The notes beneath the pieces are model-generated. The model had not been told where the DNA came from. It did not search any database and saw nothing but the letters and a program-made list of their open reading frames with translations. The position numbers and the translations under genes were made by a program. From the NCBI RefSeq assembly GCF_020382885.2, contig NC_058510.1, forward strand, positions 502,501 to 566,500: a stretch of 64,000 bases of DNA, read 5' to 3'. Numbering within the stretch: position 1 is the stretch's first letter; each line of letters opens with the position of its first letter. Below are positions 32,874 to 43,709 of the stretch, in pieces. This DNA is from Scatophagus argus (taxonomy: Eukaryota; Chordata; Actinopteri; Scatophagidae).

Positions 32874-34737
32874 AGATGTGTACTGTGCTTGAGCTAACGA
32901 ATGCTAACGGGCTATTTTGGTAGCAGTTGTTAAGCTTGCTACCCTAAGAGACAGGGAGCATGTGATTGGCCGGAAAATGTTCACTTCAAAATAAAAATGT
33001 TTTGAATTAATAAAAATCCTGGCCTGTCGATAAATAAACACATTTTGAAGGTGATTAGAGCTGTAAAAAACAATATAAATATAGATTTATATGTCATGTT
33101 GTAATGGATTAATGGATTACAAATATATTTAATAAGTACGTAAATAATCAGTATTGATTTGATCTACGAGGTAGCAGTTGGATTTCTTAGATAATGAATA
33201 GATCAAATATATCTAAACAAAAATATATAATTGTAACTGCAAATTGTGACGTGCAAATACATTAAGTTACTGTGACAAGAAACAGGATGGAATATTTCTA
33301 AATAATGAAATGAGTTTTGAAATTTGAAATTATATTACAGTATGCATCTTAATATTCATTTAAAAGTAACTTTTTATTTCATGTTATTTTCTTTTCTTGT
33401 CTTGTATTTTGTGACTTCTTAGTTTCCTTTTTCTAACTTCAAACTCATGGAAACACCGCCAGACGTTTGACCCTCTTGCGGCACCGTAGTTTATCAAAGA
33501 TCGTCTATATGTACGAAGACTAGTCTCTTGGCACTAACGCACGCGTCGGGCTGTTCGCTTGATTTTGGTGGATTTAGGATACGTTACCAGGATTAAAACG
33601 TGCTCAGAGTGAGTCCTCTCTTCAACTCTCATCGTTTTCTTCTGTGAAACGACAAAAATACAAAAACAACATCGCTGAACTGAGGAAGAGGTGGACGGTC
33701 AACGGCGATTTAACAAATATTCGCGACTGCGGAACTTTTCCACGTCGGGACCTTCAATACCCAGGTGACCGACAGAAAGAATTAACAGCGTCTGGTGGCA
33801 GATTTAGAGGGTAAAACATCCAAACGAGCTGTGAAAACACAATGAATAACGTCGGCTAACTCAGCTGTAGCTTTAGTTTCACTGGTGACAGGAAGTGTTA
33901 GCTAAGTTAGCTGTTAAACAAAAACTGCGTCACTGACACTGAATTTGTTGGTCCTTGTTAATGTCTCCAGTTTAATGTCAGCTAACATCATACAATAAGC
34001 TCTCTGTGTTTAACATAAGTTAGTGGAGTAAGTTTGAGTGAAGCTTCAGCAGATGGCAGCAAGGAAGCCTCCCCAGTCTGCAGCGCAGGGGACCCGGGTT
34101 CAAGTCCCGGCAAGGGCAAACAACCCACCCACCACTCCACCCCGGCAAAAAACCTTTGGGGGCAGCCGTGGCCTAGAAGTTGGAGAAGCCGCTTGTGATC
34201 GGAGGGTCACCGGTTCGATTCCCGCACCGGACGGGCAGGAAAAATTTGGATGTGGTGGAGTGATTAATACGAAAAAATGCCGGCTGATGTGCCCTTGAGC
34301 AAGGCATTTAACCCCCCAATATGCTCCCCGGGCGCTTGATGCTGCCCACTGCTCCTGTGTGTGTTTCACTGCATGTAATTTGCCGGGTGTTGCATGTGTG
34401 TGTTCAACTAAGGATGGGTCAAATGCAGAAGACGAATTCAGTGTGTGTATGTAAATAAAGTTGATTCTATTCTATGTTGGAACAGAAGTGACAATAAACT
34501 ATCGAGCCAGTTAAGTCTCTGTTTGTAAAGATCAACGGAAAGGAAGGACTTTTATTTTAAAAACACTAAACTGGTGACTTTCTCCAGAGAGGATAACTTT
34601 CTTTTCTAAAAGCTTAAAATTCTGTGACATCTGGTCAGTCTGATGGAGGTGCTCCAGTTTCCACCCTGCAGGGGACTTCCTCCGCCTGTTTCTCACCTCT
34701 CCCTCCTGTGGTTTTGATTTCTCGTAGTCTTCAGGCG
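32874..34737. other. Interval before the nub1 start, probably holding its promoter and 5' non-coding exon
   Basis: 32980-33450 is AT-rich and without features. 33470-33830 is richer in CpG and ends near possible donors such as 'cccaggtgacc' at about 33761, so it may be the nub1 promoter with a non-coding first exon. The nub1 ATG sits 4 or 11 nt after a splice acceptor (ctcgtag or tcttcag), which requires an upstream 5'UTR exon. A composite SINE occupies 34070-34475. Confidence 0.5.
34070..34475 (+). mobile_element. Composite tRNA-derived SINE with two B-box heads
   Basis: A first tRNA-like segment carries 'gggttcaagtcccggcaaggg' (34097-34117). A second head starts at about 34160 with 'gggggcagccgtggcctagaagtt' and carries 'ccggttcgattcccgcaccgg' (34209-34229). 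The body has 'gtgcccttgagcaaggcattt', 'gctccccgggcgcttga', 'gcccactgctcctgtgtgtgtttcactgcatg' and 'atgggtcaaatgcagaagacgaattc', ending with 'aataaagttgattctattcta'. It lies upstream of the nub1 coding start. Confidence 0.8.
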
Positions 34738-37700
34738 ATGGCGGAGCTGAATATGGAGGCCAAGCTGAAGAAGCAGCTGAAGCAGGAGAAGATCCAGCTG
34801 TGGAGCCCCCCGTACACCGACAGCGACAACCAGCCGGGGCTGCAGCACATGCAGGTCGGCTCACGCAGATACAGAACACGCCAGTCACAGCACGTGGAAT
34901 ACAAATAAACGTCCTGTACGCCAAATATGGTGATCACACAAAACAGAATTATAATAAAATGAAGAGGGTGTTAGTCTCGCTTATCGAGCAGCAACATGCA
35001 GGCAGTCATCTCATCTAATTGATAGCATTTCTTTGTATTGTCAGGAGCTGGCAGAGCGCTACGCCCCTCTGCTGTGTTTGTCGGTGTCGGAGGTCGGGGG
35101 AGCTCTGGAGTCGATCAGACTGCAGGCGGTGAGGAGAGGCAAAGGAAACAAGATGTTCAGAGAGACGAACATGGCCACGCTGGAGCTGCTGCTTCCCAGA
35201 GACTGCAAGAAGGTGCAGACGCAGTCCAGAGGAACTGTTCAAACAAAGCAGACAAATCAGTAATGACCAGTGTTTGTTTGTTTTCAGGATCTGAAGACAA
35301 AGCACCACCTGGAGACAAGGCTGGACGTGTTGGTTCAGGAGGTGGTGGACAGGTACACAGACAGACAGACAGGCAACAGGCAGGAAGACAGACAGCTCAC
35401 TGATCGCGCGTTGTTGACGTCATGTGTTTGTTCTTGTGCTGCAGGATCGCAGACGAGTATGGCCTCAAACACACCAAGCTGATCCTCAACGGGAAAACTC
35501 TGTGTGCAGGTGAGTTCAGACGGACAACACGAACACAACGTCGTTTCACAACAGAACCACAGGAAGTCAGGGCAAACGTCTGTCTGTCTGTGTCGTGTCA
35601 GACCAGCGTCTGGACGAGCAGGGCGTGAAGAACCACAGTAAGATGATGGTGCTGAAGGTGAGCGACGGCGACTGGAAACAACAGCTGAGCGAGGAGGAAG
35701 AGAAGAAGAAGAATCAGAAAGAGAGCCTCCAGCGGACACAGAAAGGATTCCAGATCCTGTCAGAGAGAGGTCCGGTCTGTCTGTCTGTCTCCCTGTCCAT
35801 CCGCCTGTCTGTCTGTTTTCTGTCTCTCAGCTGTTCTGAAGTTTGTTGTTAACAGTCACGTTTAAATAAAGCTTAGCTTCAGTTGCTGGGCTGTTTATGT
35901 CAGTATGTGAATGTGAGAGCTACGGTGGCCTGGCCTGACCCCCTGAGGGTTCAGCACTGCAGGGAGCTCTTACGGTGGCAGAAACTGTTTCCAAGGGACA
36001 TTAAAAAGTGATGCACACATCCTGTTGTTGTTTGAGCGTGAGGTTAGGAAATGAGCTGAATTTTCTTTGGTGCATCCCGGCTGCATGTTTTATCGTCCCC
36101 CTGGAAACAGAGTTTGTTTTAGTGACGAGCTGGTTGAACACGAGGTGATCGCCGCGTGTCCGTGTGACTCTGTATCTGTCAGACGGCAGCGAGGACCCAG
36201 ACACGACACCTTTCCTGGAGATCGCTGACCAGAAGGGGAACCCTCTGAAGATCCCCCACGAGGAGAAGAAGGTAGAACACGTCACCCCCACATCAACACC
36301 TGCAGTCACAAATTACAAAACCAGAAACAGACTTGGTGGATAAGTGTGTGTGTGTGTGTTGTCAGGCTCTGATCCTGGCCATGGGTTTCCATGAGAAAGG
36401 TCGTTCTCTGATGAAGAAGAAGCAGTTTGATGACGCTCTGTGTCACCTGCTGCAGGCCGACCAGCAGTTCAGGTACTGACTGAGTGTGTGCGTGTGAGAG
36501 TTTGCTTTTTGTGAATGGATGCCGTGACCGAGCGATAGCGAATGCATCGTTCATATCTTCTATGGCGCAAGAAAGGATGTGGATGGACTGGTGTTGGTTT
36601 GCTGCAGGCGATGAGTGGCGTGTTAACTAGAGTTTTGGATGTGTGCAGTAAATGCGGCTCGGCTCTGCTCCGCTCCGTGGACAACTACGCCGTCCTGCAA
36701 CTGGACATCGTGTGGTGCTACCGAGCGCTGGAGGCCTTGTCCTGTCTGGACGACAGCAGGAGTCGACTGCAGAGAGCCGAGGACTGTTTCCTGCAGTGTT
36801 ACGGAGAACAGCAACAGAGGCTGCTCATGATCAAGGTGATACACACACACACACACACACACACACAGGAGAACAGGAAAAGTGTCCATCACAAAGTCCT
36901 AATGTGTCCAAACCTGAACGTGTAGACACATTCTGACCAGATGAGGGACTTTATTTTCACTGTGAGTTCACTGCAACTGTGTTTTATTTTGAAATGTTCA
37001 GCTGGTGGTCCACTTTCTTCTGTGTTGGGGTTGTGGTGTGTTCAAGGGATTTGGACAAGCAAAACTTATCTTTTAAAAAAGTAAACAATATTTTAAATGC
37101 ACCACACTTTACAGTGAACTGAAATCCGTGTGTGCATGTGTCGTCAGGGTAACACAGGCAGAGAGGAGGTGTTGTTTCTCCGCCTGTACCTTCTCCAGAG
37201 TCTCCTCTCCTACATCGACGGAAATGACGCTCAGGCTCGACTCCAGCTGTCCAAAGTACCCGCCTGCTCGTGTTTCTGTCTGTCTGTCTGTCTGTTTGTT
37301 TGTTTCTGCGCTGACATACTTTAAGCCTGATTTGTAGTTAAAAGAACAGTCCAGCATTTAGTGGACTTCTTTTCTTTTCCTCTCTGAGAGTCAGATGCTC
37401 TGCCTGATTCCACTCTCATGTCCTGATATTAAATATGAAGCTACAGCGAGCAGCTGGTTAGCTTAGCTTAGCATAATGACTGGGATCAGGGGGAAACTGT
37501 TAGCGCTGCTTTGTCATCACAGTCTGCAGGTGTCACCCAGTGACAGGATTAACACAGCAGGTTCAGCAGGTGTATGTGTGTGTGTGTGTCAGGTGGAGTC
37601 CCTGTACAGTCGTTTGTGTCCCGACTCGGAGAAAATGACTCAGCTGATGACGCTGGGCTTCACAGAGAGAGAAGCTCGACTCGGCCTCAGAGCCTGTCAG

Positions 37701-39185
37701 GGGGACGTCCAGGAGGCGGCCGTCCACATCAGTAACCAAAGACAGGTCTCTCTCACACACACACTCACACGCACGCACACACGCACGCACGCATGCACGC
37801 ACGCACACACGAACGCACGCACGACAAACAGGAGTCAGGTGTTGTGTTTGGGTCTGTCAGGAGCGAGAGGAGCTGAAGCAGAGGGAGAGGAGGAAGAGGA
37901 GCAGGAGGATGGAGGTCATCTCCACCCTCACTGAGCTCGGATACTCGAGGAGAGACGCCGCCAGAGCGCTGCACCTCGCAGACGGAGACGTGGACAGAGC
38001 TTATGGAGTCAGTATCTGTCTGTCAGTCTGCTTGTCTGCCTGTCTGTCCATCTGTCTTTCTGCCTGCCTGTCTGTCTGCGTGTTAGGACACAGTTCGTTC
38101 TGAGGGAGGTGCAACTCGATTCATCCTCTCAGGAAACAGCTGATAAAAGTTGTGTAAGAGACTTAGTGTGTGTGTGTGTGTTTTCAGATCCTCCTGGACT
38201 CCAGCCAGGCTGCGCTGTCCTCCACCACCAGCACAGAGAGCCTCAGTCCAGAGAAGCTGCAGCAGGTAACAGTAGTTTGACACGTGGCCAGTCAGATAGC
38301 TGGAAACGTGTGGTGGCGTGTGGCTGACCCCGCCTCCCTCTGTGTCCCTGCAGATGTTGTATCTTGGCTTTGAGAGGGACGTGTCTGAAGCGGCTCTCAG
38401 GCTGACCGGCGGAGACGTCCAATTGGCGACTCAGCTGCTGCTCGACAACCAGGGCGTCCTCTCCCCGGAGCTCCTGTCCGCATCCCCGCCTTCCACCTCC
38501 TCCTCCACCACCTCCCCCTCCTCCGAGGAGCCAAGCACCTCCTCCAACTCCGCTGGTATGACTCACCTGATGCACAGGTGACATTTTACTACATGTGAAC
38601 AGATAGACCTGCAACACAAGCCTCACTCTCCTGTTGGCTCACAAACCCTTTCTGTCCTCCTATTGGCTCACAAACAGGCCATTTTGACACCTTCTACTTT
38701 AAAATGCAGCCACGTCTCCTGAGCTTCTGGACAAAAGGAGGAGCAGCCAGTTCACAGACAGCTCCTGTCTGTCTTGTTGTGTCTGTAATTATTACTGACA
38801 GTGAAGCCTGAGCCACTCGAAGCACAATCTGGATTAATCCACGGCTGAAAGTAGTCCCCAGCAGGACACTTTGTATTTGTGAGGCCTTCAGGAGGAACCA
38901 ATGACAGGAAGTCAACCAGTGTTTAGATGCGAACTTACATGTTGTTGGCTTGAGTCTGAACGTGAGATTAATTCATTGAACATGTGTTGAGACAAACTGA
39001 GACAAATAATCAGTGATTAATAAGGACTGGTTTCCTTCTTAGAGAACGACGAGCTGGTGAACGAGGTGTTGGAGGACATCTCTCATCACGAGGAGGACTA
39101 CCTCGACCTGACGCTGGAGGAGGAGAGCGAACTCATCGCCAGCATGAAGAGTTATCTGAACCGAGGGCCCACGCACACCGAGTGA
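34738..39185 (+). CDS. nub1: NEDD8 ultimate buster 1, complete coding region, 14 coding exons
   Basis: NUB1 is an adaptor that binds NEDD8 and FAT10 and their conjugates and delivers them to the proteasome. Coding exons: 34738-34854, 35045-35212, 35288-35352, 35445-35509, 35602-35769, 36183-36271, 36366-36472, 36649-36835, 37148-37255, 37593-37745, 37861-38007, 38188-38265, 38354-38555, 39043-39185. Phases chain to 598 aa, about the human length. The N-terminus is Lys-rich with [10 protein letters not shown] (residues 20-29). A ubiquitin-like domain spans about 96-158. [14 protein letters not shown] lies near 270. Three UBA domains sit at about 372-405 ([15 protein letters not shown]), 425-460 ([15 protein letters not shown]) and 485-518 ([16 protein letters not shown]). 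The acidic tail has [14 protein letters not shown]. All three UBAs match the long NUB1L form. The start aligns with the family and sits just after a splice acceptor. Its 3' neighbour crygn is convergent, as at human 7q36. The gene looks intact. Confidence 0.95.
37748..37826. repeat. (CA)/(CGCA) microsatellite in nub1 intron 12
   Basis: Imperfect CACACACG/GCACGCAC repeats beginning 5 bp after the exon donor at 37745. The intron also contains 'gaacgcacgcacga'. Confidence 0.85.
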
Positions 39186-39593
39186 CGCACACACACAGCC
39201 AGAGTGCTTCACTTACCCTCTGTTAGCCAAACGTGTTATCTCTGCAGCTGTTTCAGCACCAAACCTGAGACGTCATCACACTGTGAGACGTCATACGAAG
39301 GACGCACCTCCTCATCAGGGAAGACAGCTGAGCTACAACAAATCATTCGGATGCTACGGGGCAAATGCTCAGATTTAACCTAGAATTAGTTAACAAAGCA
39401 CTTTTCTCTCTAAAGGGGTGAATGTTGTTGTCTGAAGTAAATTTTTGGCAGAAGAGTGTCACTCGTGTTGTGTTTTTTCTTGTTGTTCTGACGGCAGGAA
39501 ATTTTCCGTTTGTGACGTCGCAGCCTGAAGTTAACCATTATAGCTTCAATTTAATCATTTCGTCTTTATGTTGAGTTCAGTGCTGATGGAGCC

Positions 39594-39599
39594 AATAAA
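39594..39599 (+). terminator. nub1: nub1 polyadenylation signal AATAAA
   Basis: Canonical AATAAA (in gccaataaag) about 410 bp after the nub1 stop, before any other gene. Confidence 0.65.
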
Positions 39600-39819
39600 G
39601 AAGATGAAGGTTCTGGTCTGGTTTGTTACTGCATCAACATGTTTGTCTCCAAGTGATGACATTCAAGTTAATCTGCAGAGTAAACAAAGCGATGATATGC
39701 ATCACATCATGCACATTCAGAAGTGCAGAAGTCCAAACAGAGCAGACATTTACTGACTTCTGGGCATAAATGAACCTGACGTTGGACTTGATTAATGTGT
39801 TGGGCACAAACTTCTCATT

Positions 39820-40262
39820 TTGCTGTCAACCCCCACTGAAGAACCCATAAGACGAAGCCTGGAGAGAAACCAGACGAGTGTAACCGGTGTGGGAAGAGAT
39901 CCTGGAGGAACATCTTCGTATCCGCTGTTGAGATTAACAATTCTGTCAGCGATTTCAGAAGCTTTGATCAGCACAAGCTCCTCCACACCAGAGTGGAAAT
40001 GTTTACAGCAGTGAAGTGACCAATGAGAAACATTTTTACAAAACGTGAGTGGATCGGCATGGCTGAGAATCTGATGGGGCTTCATGGTTTAAGGAAGCAG
40101 CATTGACGATGGAGAGAAACCACACTGTTGTCGCCTCTGTGGGAGGGAAACAGCAGCTGTGAGCAGTGTGAGAAGAAGTCTGAAACCATGAGGGGCTTGA
40201 AGCAGCACGAGTCTGTCCACATCAGAGAGAAAACACACTACAGCACCAAGTCCAGTAACACG
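39820..40262 (+). pseudogene. Decayed C2H2 zinc-finger fragment
   Basis: The stretch 39848-39895 reads PGEKPDECNRCGKRSWR, a typical linker plus CX2C half of a KRAB/C2H2-type finger. Then 39962-39998 reads FDQHKLLHTRVE, the following His half. Further on come GEKPHCC..CGR (40110-40146) and CEQCEKKSETMRGLKQHESVH (40160-40225), then a broken linker. The pieces are in different frames with stops between them, and no intact gene exists. It lies between nub1 and crygn, in a tail-to-tail interval, and is probably an old retrocopy or duplicate fragment of a zinc-finger gene. Confidence 0.7.
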
Positions 40263-40932
40263 TCAGTCCACCGCTCAACAGTCTGACTTCCTGTCTGTGG
40301 CTCTCAGCTTCGAGCTCATTGGTTCCCACTGAAGACCCAATACTTCAGTCCCTTTAGGAGCTTTAAGACTGAAGTCAGTAATTATTCTAGAATATTTTCT
40401 GTTGTGTAACACGCATTTCTTAACGTAAATTCTAATGTCAGCATGAAATACTGGTGCATTTCTAAAGTTCAACTCTTGTTAAATAACACTTTAGTTGAAA
40501 AAAATGTTTGTAGGAAAATTCGGTTTTAAAGCTGCTTGAAGCTGCCTGTCATTTTCATTGTTTTTGAATCTGGATTATTTAGTTTGGGAAGCTAGCAGAG
40601 CTGTATCACAATAAGATGTGAGTGATTGAATTTGTTGTTGAGTCCAGTTTTATTCATTTAAGCATTACTTAATATTCACATCTTTTACAGCTTGCTAAGC
40701 CACACCCACATTTGTAACAGTCCAATCACATTTAAGAAATGTAACTTTAATGCGTCGTGTTGTGTTTCACTCTGTCATTGTGTCGCATCACTGAATATAA
40801 AGATAAAGGTGAAGATAAGATGGTCTCATCTGTATTTTCTGCTGGATGTTCGGTGTACTGCGGCCACACAAAACAACGCACACATACACAAAGTGTTTGA
40901 TAAAAAAACCTGTTTTCTTCTCTTTGTCTGCG
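40263..40932. other. Intergenic, no features seen
   Basis: AT-rich DNA between the zinc-finger fragment and the end of crygn. I see no gene, repeat or regulatory site I can name. Confidence 0.5.
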
Positions 40933-40942
40933 TTTATTTATT
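40933..40942 (-). terminator. crygn: crygn polyadenylation signals (two overlapping)
   Basis: The plus strand reads tttatttatt, giving two overlapping AATAAA signals on the minus strand, about 80 bp beyond the crygn stop. This fits the short 3'UTR usual for crystallins. Confidence 0.7.
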
Positions 40943-41019
40943 GTACATGATTACAGCTGTAGAAGTGACCGGAGGGGCGGGGGGTGGTGGGTAGGGTGGG
41001 CTGGGGGCGGGGTCAGGGT

Positions 41020-43623
41020 TTAGAAGTAGTTGACGACCCTGCGGATGGACTGGATGTTGGGGTTCTGGGCCTGCCACTCGTTATGGCTGCAGTAGTCTCC
41101 ACGCTCCACGATGTACATGCGACCGCGGAAGTTTGGCTCCTCGTACATCACCCAGCTGAGGATGGAGAGCAAACACAAAAGACAGCTGACTTCATTATCG
41201 ATTCTCCTGCCGGTTTTAAGGCTTCGTCGATTGTTTGTCTTGTCCGGAAAATGCCACAAAACTGACTTCACAAAGATACTGAGTCTGGTATAAAGAAAAG
41301 CTGAGAATCTCAAACTATCAGATCTGTGGTAGCGTTTTGATTCTTGTCTCGGTGTATTAAACTCACGCTCCGTCCCCGTAGACTTTGACGGAGTTGACGC
41401 AGTTCTTGGAAAAGCCGCGGCTCTGCAGGAAGGGACAGTCATCGCAGATGTCCACACACTGACCGGAGAAGTTACAGGCCTCGAACAGCTCGATGCGGTA
41501 GTGCTCTCCGTGCTAGTGGACAGACAGAACACAGACTGAGCTGGTTTTTAAGAGACAGACATGTTGTTTGTGCTAAGGGCCAATAAGTTGTATCATCCGA
41601 GGTGTTTCCCCAGTGGAGATCACTGGATAGTAATAGTACCAGTACTATTGATTCATACCTGTAAAGAAAACTACCACCAGGCATTACAAGAACTCTGGAC
41701 ATCAGTAAGGTTCGACTTGCTGATTGGGACAGGATGTTTGTGTACGTTTCTGTGGTAAACGCTGTCAGTACAGCTCGGGATGACGTGAAGATGAGCAGGA
41801 AGTATTATCATGAGACATGTCTTAAACTGTATTCATGTGCTACTACAAAGGTCAGAGATCTAAGTCGGTGAACATGCAGAAACCTGCAGGTCCCATTCTG
41901 GCTGTGGAGGACAGGTCAGATTTACAGTCTGGAGACCATGAAAATCCGCCGACAAACTCGTCATCAGCCAAAATTTATGAGCTGCTGGTGGAAATGAGGG
42001 TTAAATCCTAATGAACATCGACCCCTTCGGACGTGTTTACCATGCGGATGGGCTTGCAGGATCCCATGTGGTCATTGTGTGAGTTCCACCTCTGGAATTC
42101 TGGGTATTCTCCGTGCTCCAGGATGTACTGCTGTCCCTTGAAGTCTGGGTGGTCATAGCAGATCCAGGCTCCGCTCTCCACACGGATAGAGTTCACCCTG
42201 AAAGTACACGCCGCATTTGAGTCTGGAAATGACATCCCAACACGTTCGGCTGTGGAGTCTGAGGACTTCATTCACCTTAGTGGCAGGTGGAACCTGCTCC
42301 CCACTAATGCAAACTCAAAACTTCTGCCACTCCATCAGTATGATTTAGTGATTCAAACATCTTGCAGCTTTCCCCTTAGAGGTTAGCTTTTAATGTGAGA
42401 AACGTCAGAAAATGTTGAAGTTAACAGTAACTAACAGATCAATCAGAATTAATGAGCAGGAACATTTTTCTGTAAGTAAACACACTTTGTTGGTCATCCT
42501 AACATAACATCACATCAAACATGGCCTCCACAACGTTACAGTGTCAGTACAGTCCCAGAGTATAAGCCTAAGAGCAGTCTGTCCGTCTGACCTGTTCATG
42601 AAGCCGCGGTCCTGGAAGTTATCACAGTCTCCTCTGACCTCCAGCTTCCTGCCGGTGAAGCATTTGCCCTCGTAGAAGGTAATCTGGAGGAGGAAATAAA
42701 TAACGATTCATGTGTGTCGGCTCCCTCTGCTGTTAAAAATCTGTTTGTGTTTCCGTCTCGCTGCTCTCCTGTTAGCGGCCTCTGAGTTTATGTAACGTCC
42801 GGTGTTTAAATGAAGGCTTAATGAAGGTCTGCTTTGCCAGCAGCAGCAACAGTGATGAAGAACGTGGAGCGCTCCTCTTCAACACTCCCAGTTTATACAC
42901 AACTTTTGTCTTGCTGGTTTCTAAATGTGTGGGCGATTCATACTTTCATTATGTGTGCACTCCTGCATTCAAACAAAATGTGAGACTGCAGGCAGGAGGC
43001 ATCAGACCGTCAATGATCAAACCGAAAAGTCTTTCATGGTGTTTGAAGAGTAACTGGACATCAGCGTGTCAGCTGTGACATCTCTGTGGACAGACACGTC
43101 CTGAAGTTCATGAGAAGATCTTCAGGAGGTGTGAAGTTACTCTCAGTTATGTAAGACAAGAGGAAGCCATTCAGTGGACACGACAGTCAATACGCCGAGT
43201 CGTCTTCCAGGACCGACTGGACTCAAACCCGTTCGAGTGTCAGAGTCACTTGGTTGCCTTTTTTCAGTTCGACTTCTCAGAACGTCATCCTCAGATTTAA
43301 AATTTTGAAATAAATAACTATTTGCTTTGGGTTTTTTTTTTTTTTTGCTCAGTCAGCAAAGCAAAAGCATCCCACCAAACTCCATTCAACAATCAAGCAA
43401 TTTAACTTCAGGCCAGACATGCGACAACTCAAGACATTTTGAACTGAATTTGAACCAATTTGTGAGAAAAGTTTAGTTAAAATCTTAGGTGTCATATAAA
43501 ATGTCTCCAGCGTCTCCCTGCCTCACTGATGATCCACCCAGCAGCTGATTCTGCTCACATAAACCTGTGATTTGCTGTTGTCACGGCCGCTGAGTTACTC
43601 ACCTTTCCGGAGTACTGCGACAT
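41020..43623 (-). CDS. crygn: Gamma-N crystallin, complete, 5 coding exons
   Basis: A structural protein of the eye lens from the beta/gamma-crystallin superfamily. Exons in transcript order: 43623-43603, 42683-42592, 42197-42041, 41512-41367, 41155-41020. Phases chain to 183 aa. The product starts MSQYSGK, followed by four Greek-key motifs, one per exon: ITFYEGKCFTGRKLEV (motif 1), AWICYDHPDFKGQQYILEHG (2), YRIELFEACNFSGQ (3) and WVMYEEPNFRGRMYIVERG (4). It ends IRRVVNYF. The sequence GDCDNFQDRGFMNRVNSI and the linker GSCKPIRMHGEHYRIE match the gammaN class rather than gammaM/S or beta crystallins. The N-terminal arm is short, as in gamma crystallins. nub1 is the tail-to-tail neighbour, as at human 7q36. 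Vertebrate gammaN is usually low-abundance in lens and retina. Which fish paralogue this is (crygn1 or crygn2) cannot be told. The gene looks intact. Confidence 0.93.
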
Positions 43624-43698
43624 GTTTACCCACTGGATGTTGTCCAACCTGGCCTGCAACCACACACACAGTGTAACAGAGAAAAAGTTGGACACCCC

Positions 43699-43706
43699 AA
43701 TATATA
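43699..43706 (-). promoter_or_regulatory. crygn: TATA box of crygn
   Basis: TATATATT on the minus strand, about 76 bp upstream of the crygn ATG, preceded by a GC-rich C7 run. Crystallin genes typically have a TATA box about 30 bp before the start site and a short leader, which puts transcription start near 43670. The leader could also contain a splice acceptor (ttgcag at 43655-43660). Confidence 0.55.
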
Positions 43707-43709
43707 CGG

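Noticed and set aside
34090-34232. Possible tRNA genes (strong B-box strings)
   Set aside because: The flanks lead into SINE bodies with retroposon tails, and the cloverleaf arms cannot be completed, so they are SINE heads.
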